DNA of 64,000 bases from Incurvaria masculella (taxonomy: Eukaryota > Arthropoda > Insecta > Lepidoptera > Incurvariidae). Position numbers and translations under genes: made by a program. Location: positions 9,362,001 through 9,426,000 of the forward strand of contig OX335650.1 in assembly GCA_946894095.1 (NCBI GenBank), read 5' to 3'. Positions 46,105-57,730 of this stretch are shown one piece after another (the first letter of the stretch is position 1; each line of letters starts with the position of its first letter). The notes beneath the pieces were generated by a model. It ran no database searches. It was not told the DNA's origin and was given only the letters and a program-made list of their open reading frames with translations.

Positions 46105-47840
46105 GTAGGTCCTACTTTCCTTCCTAAAGGTCAGTCTTATTTAGATTCCTGGAATTTCAATGTAACCATGAAGCTTTGGGGTAGGTATTAGTGGCATAAG
46201 CAAATAATACCCACATTCACAATTTACATTCTGGTGTACGTAGATATAATGTTTTTAGGTGTTTTTCAAATCTATTGTGTATTTAGAACACCAAGTAACT
46301 ATATAATTTGTGATGTGAGTACCTATAGATTCAGTGATAAATATTTACTTGAAATGGGCTGGTAGATTCTTACTATATATTATATTCTCACAAAACAGAA
46401 AAATCATTTGTATATTTGTCCATGTGCTGGTAATGTGCGTTAACGTGATATCGCATAGCAAAATTGAAAGTCAAAATGCATTGGCAAACATTTATTTCTT
46501 ATCTTCTTATCTTAATGATAATCCAATGAAAGAAAAAAAAAACTTTCACGAAAAAGTATTTATTAAATTGAAAACTCCAACAATGAATGCAATTTTTTAG
46601 TCATTTTGAATATAGACAACCATCAACAACAGATAATGATTTAACTACTGTAGAGACCGTTTCGGATATTGTAGTCTTGATCGCCTTCATTCTACGCAGT
46701 AAAATGACGTTTACACGCCAAGATACCATGAAGGTACTGCATGTGCACGCACGTGAACCTGTGTACGTGTGTTAGTAGGTGGGCATAATAAGTCGGTAGC
46801 TCGGGGGTGGCACGACTCAAAGCAGCTCAATAGTTCCTGTAATTCCCATAATTGCCTGCGCTCAGCCGCTCGTGCTGAGCTAGGCACCTCTGCTTGCCAC
46901 CGACCTGGGGGTCTATTCTTCGAATTCCGCGCTCAGTAATCTTCTCGTCAAGAAAACAGCTGTCAAAACGTTTTTATGGACGGAAACATTCCGATAATAG
47001 TTGCAACCGAAACTAACGCTGGGACAAATAGTCCTATTCGAAACTAATACCAACCAAAAGTAGTACTTGAAAGTAGTGTTTTGTGTTGACGAAATCTCAA
47101 AATAATGCAGTGACGTCACAAAGTACTACTTTGCGTTAGTATTAGTTTCTTTTACGACTATTTATCTCAATCTAGGATTCTGATCTTAGTTCCTGATTTT
47201 TTATTGGTTAATTATACAGGTGAATGTGTGTACTCTATGTTACTTGATATAAATAGGGGGTTAATATGGTAAATTAACCCGTCGGGTGAACAAGCAAGTG
47301 TGTCATTAAGTCCTACGTTTCGTTGCATTTCGTGCTATGATTGCCGGTAAATTCCAGTTCACTTGGGCCGAATAATACGTCGTTTGAAAGGTTAGCATGG
47401 GACTAAATTAAAATAAACGTCACATTTAGGGCCTTCTTCACCTACTGCTGATAAGCTTAATCGCCACACATTAGCCTTTCTTAGCAGCTTTAAATCAATA
47501 CTAGTACAAGACAATCAGCACTCCAATAAGCCAGCACTTGGCCAGTTAATTTACCATGGTAACCCTCCTGGGAAAAGAAATAAGTAACAAAACTTAAGAA
47601 ATATCAAAACTATAATATTTACGTATATAACCCCAGGAAAAGCATTTCACTAATTTTACTTAGGAGAAAATGCACCACAGCTATTCCTTGGATAGGCTGT
47701 AATTTAGTTGGAAAATCAATAACCTGTAAATAGTTTGTTCCACTAATTGGGTAATTTTGGAAGTTTCGGCTGGTAGCGAACACATTTATATGTTAAGTAA
47801 ATATACTTTTCCGTACCAAGCAGGTATGTCGCTTATTGCA

Positions 47841-48015
47841 AGGAATGTGATATGTGTGTATGTACAATCGACTGTAAAGCAAGGACACATTAATTAAAGA
47901 AGGAGCCCAGTAATAAAACTACTTTACGTATATATAGCAAGGCTCGACCCGAACCAGCAAGACATACCATTCGCGGGTATTGCGTCTTTCAATTTCGCCA
48001 CGTGCTGCATACCCA
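47841..48015 (-). repeat. Second SINE family, tRNA-headed, copy 1
   Basis: On the minus strand: 'gtggcgaaattgaaagacgcaatacccgcgaatggtatgtcttgctggttcggg' then 'ttaattaatgtgtccttgctttacagtcgattgtaca' and 'tatcacattccttg'. This is the same order as at 53630 on the + strand. The head resembles a type II (Leu/Ser) tRNA with a B box near GGTTCGGGTC. Confidence 0.75.
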
Positions 48016-48024
48016 TAATATAAC

Positions 48025-48960
48025 ATACTAGCTGCGGTACCCGGCTCCGCTCGGGTCAATGTCGTGTTGGATTGATTTCGGTCTGAATTATTTCCTGGAT
48101 AAAAATTAACCCACCAAAAGGCTGGTCCAGGACTATGTATCCATCGAACAAATTTAATCAAAATCGTTTGAACCGATATGGCATGATTAAATGATAAACA
48201 TCGAAATCCCATTAAGAGCTTCGTGGAAAGTGATAGAAAACCAACAAAGGCGGCACTAACCCTACCAGTTTCCTTACTTTTACAAAGTTGTATGAGGAAT
48301 ACGAACCACAGCCACCTTCAACATCGAAAACGGTAACCCATCCGCAATCTGACTGCGCCCAGAGTTGCTATACGTTGATAAAATACGCAAATAAATCCGG
48401 CGAGTGGTTTCGAAGTTATCGCTCTACATGATATCGTGAAACTTTCTGTATGCCTTTTTAACACCTAAAATTTTCAAGTACATAGTTTTCATTTTTCTCT
48501 TAAGGTTTGTATTAATTATTTAAAAATTACATACGCAATCCTTGCTCGTTGATCGCTCCTTATATTAATGAAAAACGTATCAAAAAGACCGTTGCGTGGC
48601 TTAGTAGAAGTAAACAAAGAAATAAAGGCAGATAGTGATTACCCCCCACACCGCCGCCACGGGACATTTCGGTTTGTATGACAGCTACATCTTAACGTAA
48701 ACGGAACTGAATTATATATAGCCTATCCGGTGTATCGTATATTTACATATACGTGTAGTAAGTTTCATCGAATTCGGATGATCGGTTTAAGAGTTATGGA
48801 GGAACATACATACATACATACATACATACAGAACTGATTTCTAAAAACCATCATTTTAGTCTTAGTATCATACAGAAATTCTACAAACGAAGTATTTTAG
48901 AAAACAAAGCAACTTTCTCCATGGACACCCCTTACAGATTTATTATTAGTATAGATAACA
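48025..48960 (+). repeat. Repeat beginning ACTAGCTGCGG, copy 2, with a nested SINE
   Basis: It starts ACTAGCTGCGGTACCCGGCTCCGC. It continues through 'gtatccatcgaacaaat' and 'aatcgtttgaaccgatatgg', as in the 35.1-kb copy. A later part has 'gatcggtttaagagttatggaggaacatacatac' with a CATA microsatellite (about 48808-48828) and ends 'tattattagtatagat'. A piece of 5S-headed SINE interrupts it. That the two parts belong to one element is inference. Confidence 0.5.
48250..48390 (-). repeat. 5S-headed SINE fragment nested in a repeat
   Basis: On the minus strand: 'tctgggcgcagtcagattgcggatgggttaccg', a decayed 5S C-box region, followed by 'ggtggctgtggttcgtattcc' and 'ggtagggttagtgcc' from the body. 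The rest of the body is missing. Confidence 0.7.
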
Positions 48961-49429
48961 TTTAATACAATTAGATTTAAATATTATTTCATTACATGTA
49001 ATGAAGATGTAATTGGTTTCTTTTTACGAGCATAAAAAATGTTACTTCATAAGGTTAAATATTTTTGGTTAAGTACACAAATATGTATGGTAAAACCAAC
49101 AGTGGAGCGATTTTCCGAACTGTGAAATATAAATTGCTATGCAAAATCCTCACATAAGTTCTTACGTCAAAACAATATCAATTCATCCGAACAAGTGTTA
49201 CTTTGCTTCCTGCTTAAAAAATATTAGATGATTTTTTTATTTTCACCACACATTTTTGTCATTATTCACAAAATGAAAGTGATACAAAACATAAAGTTTT
49301 TAGTGTTAGTGTTGAAGGACTAGACAAAAATCTATCTATATTTCCTTTCATAAATGATAACTCCATTTTCTTCTACGTCGTGAGCTTCGAAAACACGCAT
49401 AATATGACATTTAATTAGTCTAAGTATCG

Positions 49430-49585
49430 GGCCATGGCTGCCTCCGAGTTGGTACCCGTGTATTCCTGGCAGCGGGCCGCAGGTAGCCAGTCTCCGCTGC
49501 CCGCCGCAGGCCCGTCATAGAGGGCGCACGCAACCTGCCCGCGACGCGCCATTCTTGCGCACGCACACCTCGCGCTCAGGGATCC
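49430..49585. other. GC-rich block in intron 3
   Basis: A CpG-rich segment containing the inverted words 'ggcagcgggccgcagg' and 'ctgcccgccgcaggcccg'. It lies just before the best tRNA-headed SINE. No exon signal. Its function is unknown. Confidence 0.25.
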
Positions 49586-49628
49586 GTCGTATACTCATTT
49601 TAATATAAATATTTATAGTTAAAAGTTA

Positions 49629-50015
49629 AGCGGCTCTTAGTCCAGTGGCGCGGGCTCTTGCCTTGCATTCCAGAGATCTGGGTTCAAATCCTCGTCCCTT
49701 TCATGCACCCTGTTCTTTCTCTCTGTGAGTTGGATAAGTGTATTTCGTTACGAATGAGAGCTGCTCCTCCAAGGTTCGGAATCACGTAGGTAACCCCACC
49801 TACTAGGTGGTAGGGGTGCAAGCCCGCCCGGGTTTGTACCATCGCACTGGAAAAGATGGTTGAAAGCGGTAAAAACAAATTCCAGCCAGTTCAATGTGCC
49901 GTGCTTCTAAAGGGTCCTGGCATCGCACCTCATTCTTCAGGAATGTGGTGCTTTGGGCTGATATCATAACGGTAGTTATGTGGTATTAGTCATCCATGTC
50001 AGGTTGCATAAAAAA
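49629..50015 (+). repeat. SINE with tRNA-like head, best copy
   Basis: The head shows an A box 'cttagtccagtggcgcgggc' and a B box GGGTTCAAATCC (49680-49691). It is followed by 'tttcatgcaccctgttctttctctctgtgagttgg', the junction 'ggttcggaatcacg', 'tactaggtggtaggg', 'gcccgcccgggtttgtaccatcg' and the tail 'ggtattagtcatccatgtcaggttgcat' plus an A run. It defines the tRNA-headed version of the family. Confidence 0.9.
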
Positions 50016-51130
50016 ATCCATAGTGTTCCATAAATAAAGTAATACTGGATTTGGCGCCTTTGGGAAAACGGTCCAGAGTGTATTTTTCGGTCGTAACGAA
50101 GTGGCGCGCTCCTTGCCACATCTGTTGAGGCTATAAATTCAGCTTGCAATGTGTGTTGTTACTTTTCATAAAACCAAACAGTTATTTTTGAAAACTTGCA
50201 GCTTATTTACAACTAATATACAAAATAGTCATGTATATAATATATATATAATGTATATATAAAGAATATAACACAAACTAGATTTCCAGTGAAGTTAGTA
50301 ACATCGTTTAGTGTTTCACTCAAATCCATCTACAACTTTTTAACACCGGAAAATATCATTACAATTTGGAAATTATCGAGTTTTATGTGGAACCACACCC
50401 CTAGCTTTTGACCTTCACAGGGACCTTCACTCGCCATATTTTAAAAAGTGTCTATAGCCGCATCTCCGGAGTCCTAAAGCTCAATTCAAAGTGCGCACTC
50501 CACGGATTCTTATTTATTTAGAGAGTAAATTTTTAATACGCCTGTCTTATTCCCGCACCCGTCCCGGTGCTCTCACGCGACACCGCCGAAGGCAGTAATA
50601 AGAACGGATCAGACCATGCGTCTTTGTCGTTCGACCTTTTAAGCCACCCTGTATTACCTCGGGTATAACACGAAACGAGCATTTGCATGACGTAACCTAC
50701 AATATGTGACTCATATCGAGTCATACCGTAAGCCGATATAGGTCCCGGCAGCGAACTAGAACTGTGTCGGCCCCGTGACTGCGCAGAAGTTGATTTTTTA
50801 GTTGCATTGAGGTACGGATTAAGCAGCACGGATGGGAGGCTCCCCGCCTATGTTCTTGATATTTTCAGGTTCTTAACGTGCGTGTGGTTTTTTACTGTTT
50901 ATACTTTGCAATAGAAGAATTCATATTCCAAGATACTACATAGTTCCCCATCACTCAAAGCGTCACCAAAATTGTGATATTCGTTTTACAATTCAAAGAT
51001 AATAGGATAACAGTGCGTCACATTTTCCATATCTCGGTTGTTTTTGCATGAATAAATACAATATACTTTCATTCTACATCTCTGCTTGTCGTGCACATCA
51101 CTATGGGCTTGTTGCATGGCATTGGCCTCT

Positions 51131-51680
51131 TTAAGGTGGCCCAACCCGGCGGGCCCAACTCATTCGCGGGCACGGTACAAAACCGTGCTGTTGCGCTCTG
51201 GGACCTTCTCTGTTTCAAATAATAAGACAGGCTCCGTGTTGAGGAAGATGCAACATGTCCACAAAAAAGACAATGTGCATAGTGCATGATTTGGTAAGAT
51301 TTACGAAAATTTTAATTTCAAGACGACTTATAGCTAAAAGTAAACCACGACCGCTGTAGTCAAAAATCTAACAAAAACAAAATAGATCATAAATCTTGAT
51401 TAAATAAGCTATGTCTGATGACTAATCTTTTTACGATGTTCTTACTTTATCATTGCGTAATCCACCTCCAAAGTTATTGTATAAAACGCGCGAAAAATTC
51501 GAACTTTCGGACCTTATAACTTAGAAACCAAACACAATTTTACAATGCCAATGGTCATCAGACATCTAGTTCGATCAAATAAAGCTATTTTGAGCAACAT
51601 TTTGGATCTCTGACAAGAAATATGGGCGTGATCTTCTTTCCCCTTTTGTATGGGGAGTTGAGCGGGATGGGCCACCTTAA
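51131..51680 (+). mobile_element. Complete TTAA-flanked MITE (542 bp)
   Basis: The element lies between TTAA at 51131-51134 and TTAA at 51677-51680. Its ends are GGTGGCCCAACCC and the inverse of GGTGGCCCATCCC, a 13-bp terminal inverted repeat with one mismatch. It has no coding capacity. The TTAA duplication is the piggyBac-type target, although the terminal sequence is not the usual piggyBac CCYT. An unidentified autonomous partner must supply the transposase. Confidence 0.85.
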
Positions 51681-53339
51681 GTAAGCATACGGCGACGCTT
51701 CTTATATTAGAATTAACCGTTGGTTAAAATTATATTGATATATTTATAATTTGTAAATGATATAATTTAATTTATTTAGTATAACTTGATTATTACTAAG
51801 AAAACTAAGGTATAAAACAACAAATAATTTGATTCGACAGCTTACGTATCGTCAACGTAAATACGTTGATATGGCCGCTTACATCAACTCCGCGTTTTCA
51901 TACAAATTTAATTAAGAGACCCTTATCCCACTCGTCACCTAAATTGGTGTTTACGCCAAACCGATCGACTCGCGTTTTCAAATTTTTGGAGAAATTGAAG
52001 AGCGCGCGGAGTGGGCGTTAAGCGAACTGACATTTAAGAGTCCGAGTTGGACTTGACAGCTTACTCGTCGTCGCCGTGAAATCCTTGACGTTGCCGCCGA
52101 ATCCGCGTTTTCATACAAATCGCAAGTCCTAGTTGGATTTTGACAGCTTGAAGAAGTAAAACCACATAACAAGTAGTAAAAACTTGTATGAGGTTTGACG
52201 TTTTTACGTAACTTCGAAGTTCCGTAACTCGGACTGACCATGCTGGTATCGTTAGCAAAGTACTTCGTATGGGTAACTGTTCACTAATAATGTAACAAGA
52301 TTACCCAAAATTCGTGTGAGCAAGCGTTTTGTGATCCACGCGGACAAGTCGCACGTGTCGGATGTCGATCCCGTTACGCGATCAGCGCAGCCGACTGAAC
52401 TCTGACAGCGCGGATTAGGCATCGGGGTGATAAGTTGCGTGCCCAATACCTAAATAGATACCGCTCTGGTGTTCAAAACCTACACTCATACCAGATTAGG
52501 TGCACATTTTGTTAAGACCTTAGAAAACGCAATCCGTAGTAAACTATAGTTTGGTTGCTCGGTTTTTTAGTTTAGGTTAAAGTATTGTTGGAGGATGCTA
52601 TCATCATTTCATTCAAATTAATTCCGATCTCTGATCATCTGTACAATTCAGGGCAAAATTGTAAATATTGATAATTAAGCATGCACTGATATTAACTGGC
52701 ATAAAAATAAAGTAGGCCTATTCCAGCAGCTAAAAAATATATACATTTCTTGTGGTTGTGTTCAACATTAGACATGCTTCTTTCCCTTTCTTTTAAAAAA
52801 AAACTCTTGCATGACCGCAAAACATTTAGAACTTTATTTTATTAACATTTTCTTCAAACAAAGTAATGTCCATACATGAAGTCGATAAATAAATATACTG
52901 ATCAACAGGAGTATATATCATCAAAAAACTAATAAACTAAACAGTTTAGGCATAAGCCCTTAAAGATAAATACTATAAACATAGTACTAACTAATTATAC
53001 AGTGCACACGCGCACTCTTTCAGTCGGAATATTTTTTTCGTCTCGAGTAAAAAAAAGTGACGATTTATGTGATGCCGTCTGTACCTACGGACAACTGGCC
53101 AGCCTCTAAAGCCACTAAAGTGCGCCCAAACTTGTCTAGTCCCCACGCTAGGAGGCAGCACGCCCCACTGCTCCTGTAAGGGCGCGTTACTCATACGTAA
53201 CTGGATACTGTGGTTTCAGTTAACCTTTTTTACGGTCAACAATTCCATTGAAGTTTGTTTCACCTCACTTCTACAGACATTACCAACCGCGACAGAAACT
53301 GTTATTACATTCACATGATATATTTTTTATACACTAGAG

Positions 53340-53570
53340 CCCAACACACCTCGTTTCCGGAGGTGCCATGCCAGGACCTTCCCTTTGTGATCGTGGCAAA
53401 ATTTAATTGGATGCAAAACACGGACAATTTTTCATTGACGCTCCGACCATCTTTTCATCCGAGGCGATGGTACCTACCCGGGCAAGCTTAACCTACATAT
53501 TTTATTTACAACGGAAAGCGGATCTACATTTTTACATTGATTCCGAACCGTAACGAAATGCTATGCTAAG
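53340..53570 (-). repeat. SINE body, 5'- and 3'-truncated
   Basis: On the + strand: 'cccaacacacc', 'ggtgccatgccaggaccttccctt', 'ggatgcaaaacacggacaatttttcattg', 'gcgatggtacctacccgggc', ending at 'gattccgaaccgtaa', the junction word. The head is absent. Confidence 0.8.
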
Positions 53571-53629
53571 CAGTGTGTTAGTAAGAGGCATTGATTACGG
53601 GAGGAGGCACTGTAGGAGAATTCCAAATT

Positions 53630-53795
53630 ATGGTTATTGCAGCAGGTGGCGAAATCGGAAGACGTAATACCCGCGAATGGTATGTTTTGCTGGTTCGATT
53701 CCAGCTTTGCAGTATATGAATTGTAAAGTTTCTTCAATTAATGTGTCCTTGCTTCACGGTCGATTATACATATCACATTCCTTGAAATGCTTTTT
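53630..53795 (+). repeat. Second SINE family, tRNA-headed, copy 2
   Basis: 'ggtggcgaaatcggaagacgtaatacccgcgaatggtatgttttgct' followed by the B box GGTTCGATTCC, then 'caattaatgtgtccttgcttcacggtcgatt' and 'tatcacattccttg'. It matches the minus-strand copy at 47.9 kb throughout. A weak third piece may lie at 56.96-57.07 kb. Confidence 0.8.
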
Positions 53796-54407
53796 TCCTA
53801 CTCAGAAATAAAAAGAAAGCGGTGCATGAACGGGGCGGAGATTCAAGCCCCAACCTTCAGGCATAGAAGGCAAGTCCTCCCCCCCCCCTCTGAGCAGTTC
53901 AAAAATGTATATGATTTCCCTTGAATTTCTATATAATTGTATCCTTTTCGAATAATTCACCTCTATTGGCTATGCCCATGAATGTGCTCGCATCAGTCAA
54001 GGTACCCATGTCACCTTGAATTCAGAATAATTCACACGCTATACGCTATCGGTTCGCGTATCTGTGTTCTATGCAGCGCGCGCTTTCCCCATTTGTGTAA
54101 ATGTGATCGGCAAGCGAGCACGGATGACCGCACCGTGAGTAACGGTGGTGGTGGCATTCGTTGACGTCCTATCTCATTGATGGCACACTGTCGCGATGGC
54201 CACAGCGAAGTGTGACAGTATGTGTGTAGAGATTTATTTTTAACGATCTCCTTTTGTCTTGCATCTAATGCAGCCCGTGCAAGTCCATAAGAAAATAAAA
54301 ACGCTGATTTATAATGAAAAAAAATTATATATTTTAGTAATTCAAAACAGTTGAGCTTGACTACTTTGAGCAGTTATTTAGATTTTCTCCTTTCTCCCAA
54401 ACTTTGT

Positions 54408-54522
54408 TTTTTTTATGTAACTGGACATGGATGGCTAATACCAAGACCGTCCGATATTAGCCTGTCCACATGGGAACTAGGTGCCATGCCAGGACCTTAC
54501 TTATATTGCTCGGCTAATAAAT
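54408..54522 (-). repeat. SINE tail fragment
   Basis: 'ttatgtaactggacatggatggctaatacc' and 'catgggaactaggtgccatgccaggacctta' are the reverse complement of the family's 3' end. Confidence 0.8.
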
Positions 54523-54789
54523 AATAAAAAAAACCGTTATTGTATACCTTTTAGCAATAATTACAGCAGGCGGGCTGTAAAATGGTATAATTACATGCGC
54601 AAACCAGTTCAGATTAAAAGTTAATTTTCAGATTTGTTTACCTCTTTTGTGGTGCAAACATTCAACAAAGTTATTTAAAACCAGTAAAGGATTATAAAGG
54701 ATTTAAGTAGAGAAACGTATTATTAAATTGGTCCAGGTGTATCGATGTTTATAAGATGTTTTTTATTTAAAATAATGTTCTATTCTTCG

Positions 54790-54930
54790 AAAATTGTTCG
54801 TATTTTCCATCCAGTTCAATGTTACCGTGCAATATAAGGAAGGATCTGTCAAGGTAGCTAGTTCCTATGCGGCATGTTGGGCTGATATCATGGCGTATAG
54901 GTGTACTATTAGCTATCTATGTCCAATTCC
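54790..54930 (+). repeat. SINE tail fragment
   Basis: 'tattttccatccagttcaatgttaccgtgcaatataaggaagg' to 'attagctatctatgtccaatt', the 3' 140 bp of the body. It faces the inverted fragment at 54408, about 270 bp away. Confidence 0.8.
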
Positions 54931-55954
54931 TTAAACAATATATAAAATAAAACATAAATAAGACAAAGATAATGCAAGTAATGATTAGAAAAATCTCTAC
55001 AGGCACGTACAGGGTGTGTATGTGTGTGTAGTGTAAATGTGTTAGAGTTGGGAGGCGCAGTTGTGTCGGTGTTGGTCCGAGCGAGCCAATTGCGATAATT
55101 GCAACAGAGACACCTCTTTCCGACACGCGTGCACACCGCACTTTCTCACAATAACATCATAACACACCAGGCCACCGGCTGCCGATAAAGTACTTAAATA
55201 ATTCCCCTGCAAGAGCTAAAATGCTGTGGCAACACTCGTATACAATAAAATATTGAATTTCCAGCAACTCGCTAGCTGCATTATAGAAGGCAATGGGCAT
55301 GAGCAAGGGGCGCATTTGCAAATTGTTCGCAGCTCGTGACGATTCCGGTCGCATTTTACAAAAAACTTTGCACGAAACGGGTCACTTATTATTTAAGTTT
55401 AAGTATAATTTGAAAGCTCGCCCCACGCTCTTGGCATTATATTAACTCGAGTTCGTGTTGTTTTTTGTATATCTCTTTCGCCAAGAATTTGTACATGTGT
55501 TAAAAATGTATATTGCTTAATTGCATCAATATTTTTTAAGGATTCCAAGCACGATTATCGGCAAAAGTTCCCAGGTGGATTCTGAGCGTTGAAACAATTA
55601 TTCCAGTCTTATAAGTGATCGCAACAGCTGGAGTAACAAAGTAAATTACATATTGTCTAATGATAATGTTTGACAGTGGTCAATTAGATTTACATTCGGA
55701 AGCCAGATCAAAAAAATACTATATTCATACACATTTTATAAAATGCCACTTTTACTACTAAATGATCTTACTCTAGTCAGTTGAGGGTGAACGTTGAACC
55801 TGAAGAGCAAGAGTGAAAGATTACAATTCCGCGAAAATACATTGTTTTGTTGCTAGAGAAATAATTATAAGTAGGCAAGTTTGACTTTCCTTTCTGACAT
55901 TGATTGAAATAATTTAATTTTAATTCAATTTGGATCAAACCAAGATCCAACAAT

Positions 55955-56030
55955 AGTCATGCTCGCCCGCGCGCGCATTCATTCTGCGCCCGCGCCGCCG
56001 CCGCCCCGCCTGCGCGTAACAATCTACTCG
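55955..56030. other. CpG-rich block in intron 3
   Basis: Short GC-rich run ('cgcgcccgcgccgccgccgcc' type) in AT-rich DNA. No exon signals. Confidence 0.25.
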
Positions 56031-56404
56031 TACCGAATATTTCATTACGTTGTTATATCAATTTTAAGTAACGGAACGAAGGTATTTTCCATTACCCTGT
56101 GCCCGTTCAATCAATTGTATTGAGTGTATAATTAAAGCTGAAACGCAGATTGAAACGGTCAAAGTGCGTTGGTAGATTTATTTCTATACATTTCAAAAGC
56201 TGTTTTCGAAGTGGTAGGGTGAAATAGGTTTACGATATTTTAATTAAGTTTAATTTGCCAAACAATATCCTTGAACTATCATTACTTTTTCGTCTTCATT
56301 AAAAGAAAGTAAAAACAATATTATGTTTCAAAATCAACTTATTACTTACCTACATCGCAGGAAAGTGTTCTTTTTCAAACTACGCATCGTGATAGATTTG
56401 AAAT

Positions 56405-56697
56405 AAAAACCGGCCAAATTTGAGTCCGACTCGCACCGAAGGGTTCCGTACCATCGTACAAGATTTAACACAAAAAATACGTTTTTTTTATAGTTAAATT
56501 CGTATTATTTTTTAAAGTTACCTTTTTGTTGTTATAGCGTCAAAATAAATACACACTCTGTAGATATTTCAGCCTCTTATCTATTACGGTGCACGAGATA
56601 CAGACCCGTGACAGACGGACGGGCGGGCGGACGGACAGCGAAGGGCTTAGTAATAGGGTTCCGTTGGCACCCTTTGTTGCGGAACTCTAAAAATGTG
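56405..56697 (+). repeat. Repeat ending in a 3' hairpin, copy 2
   Basis: It begins 'aaaaaccggccaaatttgagtccgactcg', continues 'aagggttccgtaccatcgtac', 'caaaataaatacacactctg', 'cacgagatacag', a GGAC-rich tract and 'cttagtaatagggttccg', and ends 'gcggaactctaaaaatg'. The 3' hairpin is partly decayed. Confidence 0.75.
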
Positions 56698-57644
56698 AGT
56701 ATATGCAAGAAGCGAATTCTTCAAAAGTAAACAAACTCAAAGTTTTCATTTATGCTAACAATTACAACACACGAAGTTTGCAACAGAACATGACTAAAAT
56801 TATTTTCTAGCTTATAAAAACCATACTTTACGATATTGTTTGCATAACTAACAACTTATTTATTTGATAACAAATTTAAAGTCATTATAATATAATAATT
56901 ATAATATATAATCAAATAATATTATGATTATATGTAAGTATTTGCATAGAATCAACCGAGAAGCGAGGCCATATTAATTAAACAAAGAAACCTACTTTAT
57001 GAATATAGTGCAAGCTTTTGCTTCACTGTTGATTATATTATAATTATATATCACATTATATTTAAAAATCCGACTTACTTCCTTGTAGCCATATTTTACA
57101 TAAAGAAATAGTCCACTGTATCTTAAGGATTTTGATCCTTAACCTCATTCATAACTTCTTGTTGTTGTATTCACTCCAAATTTAGAGTTTTATTAGGCCA
57201 TTTAAGAATTTACACTGTGCATAAGAAGTGAACACAATTTAAATACTTAATTTTATGCAACAGCAACGAACATAGTTGAAGTGTTTACTATTTCTGCCAA
57301 TCATTACGAAGGAAAAAAAATAATAAAAAATCTTGAAATTAACAGACCAAACTATTTTGCACCTTGCGTTAAAATATTACGTTAACACGTAAGGTAGGGT
57401 AGCTTTTATAGGCGCGTCGAAATAAAGAATGCAATCAATCAAAAGATAAAAATAGTCTGTTCGATCAAGTAGCCTGTAGTACCTACCGCTGTCGCGGGGG
57501 CTCGTCAGAGCGTAGTCCAAGAGAAATAGCTCAAGTGCTGAAAAAACTGTCTTCACTGAGCGGTTTCATTGACAAACTTTGGGAAGAAACATTAGAAATA
57601 ATAAACCGTTTTATTTTATTTCATTACGGAACCATGTTGAATTT

Positions 57645-57730
57645 TCATGTAACTGGAAATCGATGGCTAATACCACACCGCGTTTCTGTAGGAATTAGAT
57701 GCCTGAACTTTATCTTTTTCACTGCATGGA
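57645..57730 (-). repeat. SINE tail fragment, apparent insertion site of the palindrome
   Basis: 'gtaactggaaatcgatggctaataccaca' and 'aggaattagatgcc' are the inverse of the SINE 3' end. The large palindrome begins directly after it. Confidence 0.65.

Larger units (their letters stand above)
45501..46135 (+). repeat. Tandem array of four decayed paired-domain exon copies
   Basis: Four units start at 45501, 45658, 45817 and 45974 with the word CTGAAGCTACGCTAGGACTG or a close variant (periods 157, 159, 157). Each contains a recognisable copy of the exon 3 segment from 'gactg.tcgg.ggcagcaa' to 'GAAG|GT' and a short C/T-rich spacer. The copies resemble each other much more than they resemble exon 3. 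The first lies directly after exon 3, 24 nt past its 3' boundary. Confidence 0.95.

Noticed and set aside
45501..46135. Tandem units of regular size suggesting a satellite or CRISPR-like array
   Set aside because: The units align over their full length with eyg exon 3 and there are no unique spacers, so they are exon-derived tandem repeats.
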